DNA of 64,000 nt, from positions 90,255,352-90,319,351 of the forward strand of contig CM066736.1 of assembly GCA_033961575.1 (NCBI GenBank). Reading direction: 5' to 3'. The position numbers and the translations under genes were made by a program. The notes beneath the pieces are model-generated. The model saw nothing but the letters and a program-made list of their open reading frames with translations. It ran no database searches and was not told the origin of the DNA. This DNA is from Aselliscus stoliczkanus (Eukaryota > Chordata > Mammalia > Chiroptera > Hipposideridae). Shown here piece by piece: positions 36,295 to 48,058 of this stretch; positions within the stretch are counted from its first letter, which is position 1; each line of letters begins with the position of its first letter.

Positions 36295-38310
36295 GATTTC
36301 TCTATCCTTCCTTCTTTATATTTTCATTAATTTCCTTGAACATTCTAATAATCAGTGTTCTGAACTCTGTCTCTGATAGGTTGTTTACCTCTATTTCCTC
36401 TAGTTCCACTGATTCAGGAACTTTCTTCTGCTCTTTTTATTGCGTTGTGTTTCTTTGTTTCCTCATTCTGGCTAACTCTTTGTGCTTGCTTTGAAATAAC
36501 AGTTAGATCTCTTAGACCTCTCAGTCTTTTCTGGCTGAACTTATGTGGCATGTGTCCTCTATATTTGAATTACTCAGTCTCCCTATTCTCCTGTGCGTGT
36601 ATATCTGAGGTGTTCCTTGTGTTGTGTGTCCTCACCTGTTGAAGTTTTAGCTTTGATTACTTTTGGCTTGTCAGTAGGTGGGATTGACTCCCAGGCTGAT
36701 TAGCTGTGAGGACCAGCAGTGTCCGCAGTTTATGAGCTGCTGTGAAAGGGTTGACTCCTCTGATGAGGCTTGGACCCTTTGGGCCCTAGTACCTGTAACG
36801 ACTTCCTTTTGGGTGTGACTCTTGTATGTCAAACCCAGAAATGCTCTCGTATTATCTAAAGTTGGCCTCTGAGTATGATAATTCTTGTGTCTCTTTGTTT
36901 AGGCCCAGCTGCAGAGTGATTTTAGAGCAAAACAGATCAACAAGGACAACCACCGCAGCCACCAAAGGAAACCAAATGCTCTAACATATAAAAAAAACAA
37001 AAAACCATCAACCTACAGTCAACTTGTACAGAAATATCAAACATCCAAAAGAAGAAAACAAACTGAAACAAAACAACAACGCCACACACAAAAAGAACAG
37101 AATAGGAAATAAAGTAAAATATAATATCATAGAATAAAAAATAGAATAAACACGAGAAACCGAATAGCTATGCTAAAAAATAAAAATATAAATAAATTTA
37201 AAAAGTAAAAGTAAAAATAAAAAGAATAAAATAAAATTTGCAGAAAAGAGGAAAAATATAGCACTGAGAAGAATGAATAAAAGAAGGGAGAAAGTGAGGG
37301 TTTGAAAAAAAGAAAGAAAAATAAAAAAACAAATATATATATATATATTTGTCTACACACCCATATATATGGACATATATTCACTTATATACACCCATAT
37401 ATATGCCTATATTAAAAACTAGAAAATGATAATAATGAAATAGAAATAAAAAACAACCAAGATAAGCAACCAATAAAGGAAAAAAAAAAAAACAAAAAAA
37501 AAACAGTGTCGGTCTTGGCTAAAATCCACCAAGCTCTCTTCAGGTTGTCCTCTGCTGTACAAAGATTCTTCTGCATCTTGTGGGAACAGTCAGCCACCTG
37601 ATGCCTAGCATGATGCTGGCACTGCAGGTTGGCTGTACTTGAGTGTGGTTGTGAGGTGTGATTGGTAGTTTCTACAAAGTCACTGCCATTTTGCTTTCAC
37701 ATGCCCCAAGTCAGGCTGCACCCCCAAAGGCTCAATGAGTGTCTTTGGGCACCCTTCCCATTGACAGCTGTGGAGAATGAAAGGGTTCCTCCCTGCCAAA
37801 AGACAGTTGCCAGGAGTCTGTTAATTAGTGCCTCAGCAGGTGAACCTGCCCTGCCTCAAGCCTGGCAGGAAAGGTGGGGGCGGGGTAGATAGTCTCACTC
37901 TGCAGCCTTTTCTGGGGCTGAAATTCTTGACCCCCTACTGCTCCATTCAGGGGTCAGTTTAAGACTCTGGCTTGGCGGGGGAAGGTTTGTGGGGGTGGGT
38001 GGGTTCTTATTTCTGTAGTTGTTTGTTTGTTTATTTTTTATTTTATGCTTTTTATCTGTTCTCTGAAGCTCAGTGCCTCAGCAGCCAAGGGTGTGGTCTG
38101 CACCTCACCCATCTTGCCGCCTTCTTCACCTATTTGCGTGGCCTTCCCACCTTCCAGCAATCATTGTGTGAGACTCTTAGTTGCTCTGTGTGATGAGTAG
38201 ACATCCCTTTGAAGCATTACAGTTCAAATTGAGGATATTTCCAGGGGAAAACTCAGGTGGCCCTCCTCACAGCCGCCATCTTGGCCCCCTATCTCTTTGC
38301 CATAATTTTA

Positions 38311-38702
38311 GTTTGCCTTCTTTCTACATCTTAGGTAAATACTCCCATTCACAAAACTCCTTTTTTTTTTTCATTCCTTCATTGAAATAAATGTCAATTG
38401 AAATAATGAAAAATAATAAATATTGTCTCTCTACCAGCTACTAAAATGTGTTTGAGCATGATTTATAATGGGAACAATTTAATGAAAGATAAAGAAAAAT
38501 ACCTGATATCTATAACATAATTGTTTAAAACTATGAACTGACTAAAACAAATGCAGAGGGATTGAACAAAATATTTTTCTTATTCAGCCAGATTAAGTCT
38601 GACTGGGTTTCAGGGAAAGTTCTAGTGCTAAAATTTCCCCATTTGCCTCCTCAGGTAAAAAGTGGAGTTGGACCCAGGAATAAAGATTCAAAGGAACTTT
38701 CA
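38311..38702. other. displaced upstream flank of delta gene
   Basis: This was contiguous with 30232 before the L1 insertion, so it is the original distal 5' flank of the delta-position gene. No gene or motif was recognised. Confidence 0.5.
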
Positions 38703-38802
38703 GGGCCGGCCGAGTGGCGCGGTGGTTAAACGTCTGGCTTGGGAATCCAGCGGCCCCGGTTCAGGTCCCACTTATGAGGGCCAGTGACACAGGCCCTCAA
38801 AA

Positions 38803-38853
<51 letters not shown>
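38703..38853 (+). mobile_element. short tRNA-derived SINE
   Basis: A very well preserved head (ggccggccgagtggcgcggt, ccccggttcaggtccc) and a long (TAAA)n tail, with a perfect TSD caaaggaactttca (38689-38702 and 38854-38867). A good reference copy of the short form. Confidence 0.9.
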
Positions 38854-39119
38854 CAAAGGAACTTTCACTCTCTTCTCAATTCAAATAATACTATAGTTAT
38901 ATACAAAACCCATACCCACCAGTGTAAGTGAAAGGAAGAAAGGAAGAAAAGATGGTGGGGAGAGATGGAAGGAGGTGAAGAGGGAGGGAGGGGGGACAGT
39001 GGGAGAATCTAACAGAAGGAAAGAGAATGAAATGAAAGAAAAAGAAAAGGAAAAAGAACATAAAGAAGATGAGAGGAGAAATTGAGAATTCCAAAATTTG
39101 CCAAGGATGTAGATGAACA

Positions 39120-39610
39120 AAGACTTTTGTACTATGCTAGTGAGAGTATAAAACAGTCCAATTGCTTTGGAAAATATTTGATAGTATCTACTAAAGCAGA
39201 ATGTATGTCAAACCTATGACCTAGTGATTATACTTATAGATATACAGAATGCATGCTTGTGTGCATCCAAAAACATGTCTAGGAATGCTTATAACATCAA
39301 TATGCATAAGAATCTCAAATTAGTAGCAACTTAAATGCTCCTCATTTAGTGGAATAAATAAATTATGATCAGCAAAAGAATAAAATATTATACAGCAATT
39401 AAAAGAATCTACTACTGCTTCACATGAAAAATGCAGATGAATTGTACAACATAATGTTGATTAAAAGTAACCAGAGACAATAATTCAAACTATATGATTT
39501 ATATATACAAAGATGGACAGCGTGACTATAGTTTAGATCACAATGGAGGGGATATTATATGATAGAAAGGTTCAGAGGAGCCATGAATGATCTTTAAACT
39601 CTATTATAAT
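39120..39610 (+). repeat. old L1 3' fragment, sense
   Basis: The text (ggaataaataaattatgatc, tatacagcaattaaaa, cttcacatgaaaaatgcaga) follows the C-terminal ORF2/3' region of an ancient L1 in plus orientation. No TSD was identified. Confidence 0.55.
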
Positions 39611-40751
39611 TTTTCTTTAACCTGAAAGCAAGCAAAAACTATTGAAAAATTCAAGGTAGGGAGTAATGATTTGATTTATTTTTTTCAAGAATTACTCTGG
39701 CTTCAGTGTATAAATGGATTTTAGGGATAGAATAAATGAGAGACAAATAGCATGATATTATAGAGGAGTTGAAGGAAAAATGACATCTCTTTTCAGGCTT
39801 AAGCAATGAATGATGTGTTAGTTACACAGGGAACACAAGAAGAGGGGCAAGTTAGCAGGAATAAGTTAAGAAAAGATTAGGAGTTCAGTCTTGGACACCT
39901 TGTATGTGATGCACTTTTGAGCTATCAAAAACAGGATACTAAGCAAATCGTTAGATTTATGGGTCTGGAGAGCAAGAATATGATCAGGTCAAAAATACAC
40001 AATGAAACAGGTTAGAGAGGAACAGATCATAGTGCCACCACTACCATTTCAAAAATGACAGCAATGGACTTTACAACTATCTCCGTGAATTCTTGGAACT
40101 TATTTGTAAAGTAGGAATCATTATCCCATTTTACGAATGAGGAAATTAATTCTGAAAAAATATTAATTAAATTTTGCAAGCCGATGGGGATGTAATTTGA
40201 TCTTTGTTTGTTAATCCCCAAACCCTGGATTTTCCCTTATATGCCAGGAACCTGGGTACAGGAATTTAAAGTGATTGCTACAAAAAATGGCTGTGGTCTT
40301 TGACAGCTCCAAACAAGAGACTTCTAGGCATTTGCCATTCTGTCAATACATTTCCCTCTTTTTTTCATTCACCAGAGAATCTGGCTGTCATCTGTGACCT
40401 CCACTCTCTATTTCACTATGTTCCCGGTTTCAGAATCTTTGCCACAATGGTCCCTTACTTTAATATTTTCTTAGGTTCATTGCTCCTGTCAAGTTCAGTC
40501 CTTTACCTATCACTTCACTATATTTTCAGCAAACCTATGGCTATACCGAAGTTACACCCTGTCTTTTTAGTACTATGCCTACACATGGATCAATTTCCTT
40601 AAAATTTGCTATTCATTATGTCCCTTTTATGTGCAAGAAACTTCCCTGGTTCTTTTTGCTTCTAACAATAGCACTTTTCCCTGCTTTTTCTGTCTCTCTA
40701 TCAGTTTCTCTAATTTTACACCACCCCACTGCTTTAAGAGAAACAAAATCA
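39611..40751. other. eta-delta intergenic, no gene seen
   Basis: Possible MIR-like text occurs at about 40085-40160 (cattatcccattttacgaatg). No globin remnant was found between the eta and delta genes. Confidence 0.45.
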
Positions 40752-40860
40752 GGGCTAGCCGTGGCGCATTGGTTAAGCGCTGGCTTGGGACACCAGCGGC
40801 CCCGGTTCATGTCCCACATGTGAGGGCCAGTGACATTGCCCTCAACAACAACAACAAAAA
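40752..40860 (+). mobile_element. short tRNA-derived SINE
   Basis: A tRNA-like head with a small deletion in box A (ggctagccgtggcgcattgg) goes into an (AAC)n-type A-rich tail. Confidence 0.8.
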
Positions 40861-40888
40861 GTCATGTTTCATTTGATATTTTATTTTA

Positions 40889-41026
40889 TTTTAGCTGAGC
40901 CTTCCTGCCACCTGTTGGCAGCTCAGCAGTAGCTCAGCGTGGGCCGGGAATTGAACTGGCAATCCAGTTGCTCAGCGTTTGCACTGTTGTGCAAGCTCTT
41001 AACCAACTGAACCACTTGGCGGGTCC
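40889..41026 (-). mobile_element. second tRNA-derived SINE family
   Basis: A minus-oriented copy of the family at 16566: ccaagtggttcagttggtta, then ccagttcaattcccggcc, then gctgccaacaggtggcagg and a T-rich end on the plus strand. The TSD is tgat(a/g)ttttatttta at 40874-40888 and 41027-41041. Confidence 0.8.
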
Positions 41027-41219
41027 TGATGTTTTATTTTAGAAATGTAATCTATCAAGTTGCATAAGTTTATATATTTTTTTGAAAGTATTATATGGAA
41101 ACAGTTTAATTGTTGAATGAGTTGTTTGAATCTGAAATACACACGTTTGAGTAACTCATATTTAGATGTATTGATTTGGGTAATTTTATACATGATTGTC
41201 TATTTAAGTAATATTTCAT

Positions 41220-41455
41220 TAATCTTTAAAAAATACTTTATTAAATGTATTGGGGTAACATTAATTAGTAAAATTATATAGGTTTCAAGTAAACATTTCT
41301 ATAATATATCACCTATATTTTACATTGTGTGTTCACCACCTATTCCTTTTTTTATAAAATTTATTGGTGCGACAATGGTTAGTAAAATTACATAGGTTCA
41401 AAGTGTACATTTCTATAATACATCATCTATATATTACACCACCCACTGCTTTTAA
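41220..41455 (-). repeat. two L1 3' ends in a row
   Basis: Two copies of the older L1 3' terminal segment (plus-strand ttattggggtaacattaatt and ttattggtgcgacaatggtt) lie in the same orientation, about 130 bases apart. Either one is nested or they are two adjacent insertions. Confidence 0.65.
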
Positions 41456-42121
41456 AGGGCCAATTTCTCTTCTGTCACTGATTCATGAATTTATCATTTT
41501 CTCATACAAATGATCTTTATCTCTATCAAAGGCTTAATGTAATTAGAAGTATGTTCCATGTCACAGAGCCAGCAGATAAAACAGATTCAAACCAGGGTAG
41601 TCAGTTCATACTTTAGAGAAGTTTCCTCCATTAATACTATTGAAGACACTAGGGAAATTTTTAGAGCATGGTTCTTGACTGGGTCTGTGGGAAACCTCAA
41701 ATTCACTGCATGACAGCTGATAAAAATATGTTTCTTGTATTAAGCGGAAGTGAATTATAGCCCCAAAAGAGCTTGATCCTGAATTTATACAAATAACAGC
41801 ATATATATGACCCATGCTTTAAGTTCTAACTTTTCCCTACTCACAATCAAACATCTTCTTGCATGTCTGGAGAATACCTCTATTCCCTCCCTTTTTCTAA
41901 AGACATTGTCCAACTCAAGAGTCTACTTCCCCTTCCTAAGACTAAGTACCTCATCAAAGCCACTCTTATCTTTCAAAATCTCATAAGAGTGTCTTCTCTA
42001 TCCTCCCCAACTCCCAATCTCCAATACTCCCATTCTTGTAGGAATGCTTTCTTTTAGTGGAATCAACATAAAAGATAAAAAGAAAGAGATAAAAGAAGGA
42101 TATGCCTTATAGAGCATAACT

Positions 42122-42127
42122 TTTATT
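42122..42127 (-). terminator. HBH: eta-globin poly(A) signal
   Basis: AATAAA (minus strand) lies about 107 bases past the stop, the same spacing as in the other globin genes here. Confidence 0.8.
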
Positions 42128-42233
42128 TTATTTTTTATCATATAGGAGCTAATTCTAGAAGCAGGGCATTGTCCCCCAGTTTTCAGGAGACACGGGGCCC
42201 TCTGGGAGGCACAGAGTTAGACAGGTAGGGAAC

Positions 42234-43599
42234 TCAGTGGTACTTGTAGGCCAGAGCATTAGCCACAGCAGTTGTCAGCTTCTGCCAGACAGCCTGCATC
42301 TGTGGGGTAAACTCCCTGCTGAATTGGGTTGCCAAGACAATCACTATCATGTTGCCAAGGATCTGGGGAGAGAGTGGAGAGAAAAAGAAAAATAATACAA
42401 AGTAAAACTGGCTTTGCAGTAATAGATACAACACACATTTCCTTCCTAATAAGAGTCTGAGTGACTTTGTTATGGGCTTCACCTTGGTTTCAATGTGACT
42501 CTCAGCCTTGTACCTCCCATTGGGCCGTATTCTTCCTCCATTTGCCCTGACAACTCATGACCCCAGAACATTGCTACAAATTACTTCTCTCCTTTAGAGA
42601 CTCTGTCTTTTAAAAATGTAGGATTATAGTACTACAAGGGACCTTAATATGTGCAATCTAAGTCTCCAGATATTATATACATTGAAATTATTTAGACACA
42701 CATGACAAACAATTCTGTGCCTTGTGTACAAGAGCATCACTGCCAATGGGAAGGGTGGGACACAATAACCCATTGAAAAGATTGCTCTGATTTTGCCCTC
42801 CTTAGTCCTGGTTCTATCTTCAAAAACCATGCCGAAATAAAGCCACCCATTTATATACAAATTTTCAGTTAGCAAAGGCAAGATGTTTTCTCCCTGGCTT
42901 AATTTGTATTCTCTAGTCCAAAATCATTTAGTTCAATTTTGGCCAGTGCTCTTCACAATATGTATTGTTTCAGAACTAACAGATGGCCAGTGGTCTGGTC
43001 CTACCTGTGACCTTTGAAACAACCTAACTACCAAAATCTAGCCCTTTTCTGAAATATTACTTCCCCAAAATACCCCTATAGGATAAGACTTCAGTGCCTG
43101 TGTTTCTTTAATGTATAGATGGTGCAAATATCTAAGATGAAAGAAGAAAACACAGCTTTATGGAACTCACCTTAAAGTTCTCAGGATCCACGTGCAGCCT
43201 GTCACAATGCAGCTCACTTAGGTGAGAAAAAGTGCCCTTGAGGTCATCCATATACTTAACAGCATTTCCGAAGGAGTTCAGCACCTTCTTACCATGGGCC
43301 TTGACCTTGGGGTTGCCCATTATTGCAGTTTCAGAAGATAAGTTGCCAAAACTGTCAAAGAACCTCTGGGTCCAAGGGTAGACAACTAGGAGCCTGTGTG
43401 ATGAACACAGACCAGATGGGAAGTTAGAGTGTGTAAGAAAACTGACCAATCCCTCTTTCAGACACACTTTCTGCCTTTTGCCCCCTGCCCTGGCCACCAG
43501 TGCCTACCTTCCCAGGATCTCGCCTCCGGCCATGTCCACATTCACCTTGGCCCACAGGCTAGCAACAGCAGCCTTCTCCTCAGCAGTAAAATGCACCAT
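42234..43599 (-). CDS. HBH: early beta-like globin, eta (HBH) or gamma (HBG)
   Basis: A beta-like chain of embryonic/early fetal type. Exons are 43508-43599 (92 bp), 43171-43393 (223 bp) and 42234-42362 (129 bp, TGA), giving 147 codons with canonical splice sites. Intron 1 is 114 bp and intron 2 is 808 bp. The N-terminus [20 protein letters not shown] is of embryonic type, and the distal His ([13 protein letters not shown]) and proximal His ([11 protein letters not shown]) are present. Several stretches ([36 protein letters not shown]) match my recollection of ruminant epsilon-II, which is an eta orthologue, better than gamma. The position next to the adult genes, with a lost neighbour on the epsilon side, also fits eta. 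Residue 143 is Tyr where most beta-like chains have His. The reading frame is intact, so it is probably functional. The choice of eta over gamma is an inference and needs a tree. Confidence 0.9.
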
Positions 43600-43644
43600 G
43601 GTGTCTAAGAGTTTTCTGGTGATCACAGATGAGCCAGAAGCAAG

Positions 43645-43760
43645 TCTGTGCTACTGCTTCTCTGTGTCCTTTTATTCCTCATTTTTTGCCCCCAGGTCCT
43701 GGCTTCTCCCAATGAAATGAGACTATTGGTCAAGGGTAGGTTGTCACCACCAGGGTGGGG
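43645..43760 (-). promoter_or_regulatory. HBH: eta-globin promoter (TATA, CCAAT, CACCC)
   Basis: On the minus strand: TATA-type AATAAAAGG at 43668-43676, CCAAT at 43725-43729 and a CCCCACCC box at about 43753-43760. The cap site is probably near 43645, about 47 bases from the ATG. All three classic elements are intact, unlike the delta-position gene. Confidence 0.8.
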
Positions 43761-45061
43761 TTTGGACAAGGGAAGGTCAGCAAGATGGACGTTTGTGTTG
43801 CTGATAGTGTTAGGCGGCTCTATCAGGGAGACCCTGTTGTTCTCCCCACTATCATATACTATGCAATTCATATCTCAAGCTCCCCACCACCACTCTCCCT
43901 AGTAACCTGTAGGCTGAACATGAGGTATGAACAGGATTAGGAAGGGTAAGAATTAGAAATCTATTGGATATTGTGTCAGGTGTTTACATCATTCTGTTGT
44001 TCACCTACAATATAGAAGAAGCCAACAATTCAACTTGGTTACCAATTTTTCTAAGGCTTAGATGGGGTTAATGCTTTTATAATTCTTATAAACAAGGAAA
44101 AGGGCCCCAATCCATCATCAATTTGGAAAAAGGGGAGATAAAAACTGGGTAATTTAGAGAAGAATTCAGCATTACTCCATTGTTGTTGAGTTCTGTTAAT
44201 AATATATCCACTTGTCTGAACAAATTTTTTTTCACTCTGATTATATAGACAATGTCTCTGGGCAATATCATGTATCTACTCATTTGGGTCATTTAAGTGT
44301 TGGGGGAAATAGGTGTTCCTGTGTTCAATAAAGGGAGTATTAGATGACTCCATGGAAATAGGTATGGATTAAAGGAGCTGTCTCTAGTGTGTGCTGGATC
44401 CATACTCCCTTTGCTGTGTTTAACTTCTCCTTGTATCTACTCAGATAGAGGATATCTTCATTGACAATATACCACACAGAACTGTCACTGTAATCGAAGG
44501 TACTTTGGTCTTATGCATCTCAAGCAAGCAATTATGGGACTCGACAGGACACACTTCCAGTGAGGAAGGGAATGGCTTATGTATTTTTTTTTCTCTCAGG
44601 AGTTATTGCTCCCACATTTTGAATCCCAGGCTTGTTTGTTGGTTTCTCCCTGAGATCAATTTTACAAATAGAACCATACAGTTTAATAATCTCCATGTAT
44701 ATTCATAGAGGTGCTCTAAAATTTAAAGAGTTCAGCCCATACATATTCAAGCCAAGTTTCTGGTTTTACAAAATAAATCTTTTTTTGTCTATTTGATATA
44801 GTAATAGACTTTTACCTATTCAGCTTGGAAAAGACTTAAATGTGAAATGTGGAAAAAAATTACTAAGGTGCCAAAAGCTAGTTTACCATGAAAGACTTGA
44901 TTATCTGTGAGTACTCAATCCCAAGCTGTATTGATGTGAGCAGTTCAGTACAGAGATATAAAGAAAAGAGTTGAATAAATTCCAAAATGAATTGCTTCAA
45001 GAGAAGAGGTCAATGTCCATTTCTTCATCAGGAAGAATGTTGGTATTAAGAAAGAATGTAA

Positions 45062-45169
45062 TGGGCCGGCTAAGTGGCGCGGAGGTTAAGCACTGGCTTG
45101 GGAAGCCAGCAACCCTGGTTCAGGTCCCACATATGAGGGTCAGTGACACTACCCTCAAAAAAAACAAGA
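45062..45169 (+). mobile_element. short tRNA-derived SINE
   Basis: A tRNA-like head (ggccggctaagtggcgcgga, gttcaggtccc) with an A-rich tail. The TSD aaagaatgtaa flanks it (about 45051-45061 and 45170-45180). Confidence 0.85.
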
Positions 45170-45185
45170 AAAGAATGTAACTACA

Positions 45186-45410
<225 letters not shown>

Positions 45411-45518
45411 TTTCAGAATGTGAAGAATTTCTTTGATTTGACTTCATGGAAACTTGTCAATAACCTGTGTTCCTGAACTATAAAACATGAATATTTGGGC
45501 TAAGGAATAGTGTCTCTT

Positions 45519-45627
45519 TTTTTTTTTTTTTTTTGAAGGCAGTGTCACTGGCCCTCATATGTGGGACCGAACCGGGGCCGCTGGCTTCCCAAGCTAGTGC
45601 TTAACCACCGTGCCACTCGGCCAGCCC
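45519..45627 (-). mobile_element. short tRNA-derived SINE
   Basis: A minus-oriented copy with a T run (A tail) on the plus strand at 45519-45534. The perfect 16 bp TSD aggaatagtgtctctt occurs at 45503-45518 and 45628-45643, inside the COX6C pseudogene 3' region. Confidence 0.9.
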
Positions 45628-45667
45628 AGGAATAGTGTCTCTTGATAAATAAACAATTAACAAATAC

Positions 45668-45679
45668 GAGAGAGAGAGA

Positions 45680-45731
<52 letters not shown>
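45668..45731. repeat. (GA)n microsatellite
   Basis: A GA run of about 64 bases with one interruption (ggg), at the probable A-rich end of the COX6C retrocopy. Confidence 0.95.
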
Positions 45732-45734
<3 letters not shown>

Positions 45735-46010
45735 TAAAAGAAAGAAAAAACTTTGACCACAGCAAGGAATCTTACTAGTAGTTAGTTGTGGGCCTGGGCT
45801 AAGGGAATGACTCAGGGTACTCGTATAACAGCCCTAACGCTCATCTCCAACAGTGTGCACATGCTGAAATCTCTCAGACTCAGGGACACTTGCAATTCTG
45901 AACGTTGGTGAATAGTCTCCTCCTATCTTCCCAGCAAACCAGATAATGATTCTGGCAGTTACCTCTAACTCTTGCTTTTCTCTCACCCTTTTTCAGACAC
46001 TGTCCAGGGC

Positions 46011-46393
46011 TTTTTTTTTTTTCTTTTTTAAGATTTTATTGGGGAATTGGGGGAGGGGAACAGCGTTGGGGAACCGGGAAAGGGGAACAGACAAGTTGCT
46101 GTCTTTTTGGTCTTCAGTCTAGTTGCGGACGACGTTGCCTCACTGGCCCATGTTGGTATCATCATTGTGCTCTTCCCAGATGAGGCAGATGGGTCGCTGG
46201 CCTCTGGATGGTCGCTCACCGTGGCTAATGGCAGCTCACACTGGCTGCCAGCCACTCACGCTGGCTGCTGGCTACTCACTGTAGCCTATGGCAGCCCACT
46301 GCAGCAGGGGCTGCAGCCTACACCGTCGCTGGGGCTCGCACAGCCCAGCTCCAGGTGGACCTGTTGTTAGCTGTAGAGGGCAGTGTCATTGGC
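46011..46393 (-). mobile_element. long SINE, 5'-truncated
   Basis: Body and tail of the long SINE in minus orientation. The tRNA-like head is absent beyond 46393 and the copy ends within the gtgtcactggc segment. The TSD tccagggcttttt at about 46003-46015 and 46394-46406 shows that the truncation occurred at insertion. Confidence 0.85.
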
Positions 46394-46454
46394 TCCAGGG
46401 CTTTTTGATTCTTTCTCACTCATTGCTGTTCCACATCTTTAATTTATTTTCTTT

Positions 46455-46728
46455 TTTTAAATTAATTTATTATTATTATTAATAGTTACAGATGTACAAA
46501 GCAATGCAATAGTTATCCTTTTCACCCCTTACAAAGTGACTAACCCCTCCCCCCAATTCCATTGACTCCATCCCCACACTGTATTCCACATCCCATGACT
46601 ATATATGTGTTAAATTATAGTCAACATCTAATATTAATCAGCAGAGCTTCAGATGTACAGTGCAGTAGTCAGGCCACTACACCGTTGATGAAGTGGTCTC
46701 CCTGACAAGACATGAGTCCATCTGGTCC
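46455..46728 (-). mobile_element. L1 3' end, 5'-truncated
   Basis: The same 3'UTR as the full-length L1 (plus-strand gttacagatgtacaaagcaa, gtgttaaattatagtcaaca, gacaagacatgagtcc), with the (ATT)n end at 46466-46480. Confidence 0.8.
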
Positions 46729-46879
46729 CCTAAAAATGCTGACTGTTCCCAGTCATCTAGATGCTTAGCACATCAATGTTAGATCATCATCACAGTCCTC
46801 TAACAGTTTTCCAATTATTGATCATATATTTAAAAATCATATATTTATTGAGGCCAATCACGTCAGGCATTGTGTTAAA

Positions 46880-47060
46880 CACTGGAAATCTTGGATGAAC
46901 AAAACAACTTATCAAGTCTCATGATACTCACATTCTAGTGGGCAGACGAGACTGACACTAATAATTAAACAAATAAATGAAGAGAATTACAGATGATGTT
47001 ATATGACAGGAAGAAGATGCATCTGATGATATGGTAGCAAGTGACTACAGAAAGGCATTA
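46880..47060 (+). repeat. L2-like ancient repeat
   Basis: The pattern caggcattgtgttaaacact, then cattctagtgggcagacgag and taattaaacaaataaatgaa resembles a widespread mammalian L2-type segment. Weakly supported. Confidence 0.35.
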
Positions 47061-48012
47061 AGGAAGCAAAGTCGGAGAGATGGGCCCAGACCTTATTATT
47101 TGGGTATTGAGAGTAGAGTGGATATTTTATTCTAAGGCATGGGACATAGAGATTTGTAAACCTGGTATTAGCACCATTTCTTATCTACTGAACATTCACA
47201 GTCAGGCTCATCTCCCTAACTTCCCTATCCATTGCATTACACTCTTGCCTATAATTGATATTAACTTGTAATTATACAAAAACTCCTGAGTTCTGTCCTT
47301 CCTAACTACCGTATACAATTTCTTTCCTATCCCTTTTGATCTCACAGTGCTGATCTGTTGCTCTGAACTGACTTCTGAGCCTCTTGTTTCATTTCCCCCA
47401 CATATATCCCCATCTCTCTGAGCAGTTTATAATTATCTCTTTTCTGTGTAATTTTGTTGCCAGTCACACACTTGGTAACTGCCCCTTCTGATGGTATGCA
47501 GTGAGTTTAATCTAGGCAGCTCTCAGCACTTAAACCATAAAGTTCTTTAGTAAAGCCCAAGATCAGTTCTTTGGAGTTGACTTTGAAAAGACTTATTCCC
47601 TGCCCTGCCCTCCAACCCCTCTCATCCCTAATCTAGCCTCATAAGGGCTTGTAACAAACCAGCTTCTTTTAGAAAATGTGTCCCTGTAAGTAGAACAAAA
47701 TACGAATTCTTTCCTGGACCTTACCTTTTTAAGACCTGGGTTAATTTTTTTCCTGCCGCATCTCCACATTGATACTCTACTTCCATTCAGATTCTTTGCC
47801 TGCAGTGAAGTTTTCACTCAGGACCAGGTTCTGACAAGTCCTTGAGCCATAATGCTAGTGTTCTCCCATCAGAACTCTCCCACATCTTTAATTTGAAGAA
47901 CTCCCAATCTACGTTCCTTCTAGGTTTATGTCCCAAGTTTATATTTCTCTTACTGCCCTGTCGTTTTATTTTATTATCAAAATCTCTACCTCATACAAAA
48001 TTGAATGGGAAG

Positions 48013-48015
<3 letters not shown>

Positions 48016-48057
<42 letters not shown>
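48016..48057. repeat. (CA)n microsatellite
   Basis: A pure CA run of about 42 bases. Confidence 0.97.

Positions 48058-48058
<1 letters not shown>

Larger units (their letters stand above)
30248..38295 (-). mobile_element. full-length L1 with probable 3' transduction
   Basis: The sense strand is minus. The 5' end at about 38291 begins GGGGGCCAAGATGGCGG, the typical L1 5' start. A ~1.8 kb 5'UTR follows, then ORF1 (about 36.45-35.59 kb), ORF2 (35534-31754) and a 3'UTR ending in (AAT)n AAA-rich sequence at about 31235. Sequence then continues for about 1 kb of unrelated flank, including an older L1 piece, to an A-rich tail at 30270-30248 with AATAAA-like signals. The 15 bp TSD encloses everything. 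Both ORFs carry frameshifts and stops, so the element is dead. It lies about 450 bp upstream of the delta-position cap site in the same orientation. Confidence 0.85.

Noticed and set aside
35873..36376. A 167-codon plus-strand frame and other plus frames in 32-36.6 kb
   Set aside because: They are antisense of L1 ORF1 and ORF2.
38703..38790. tRNA gene
   Set aside because: The A- and B-box-like sequences belong to the SINE head; no cloverleaf, and an A-rich tail with a TSD is present. The same holds for all other SINE heads.
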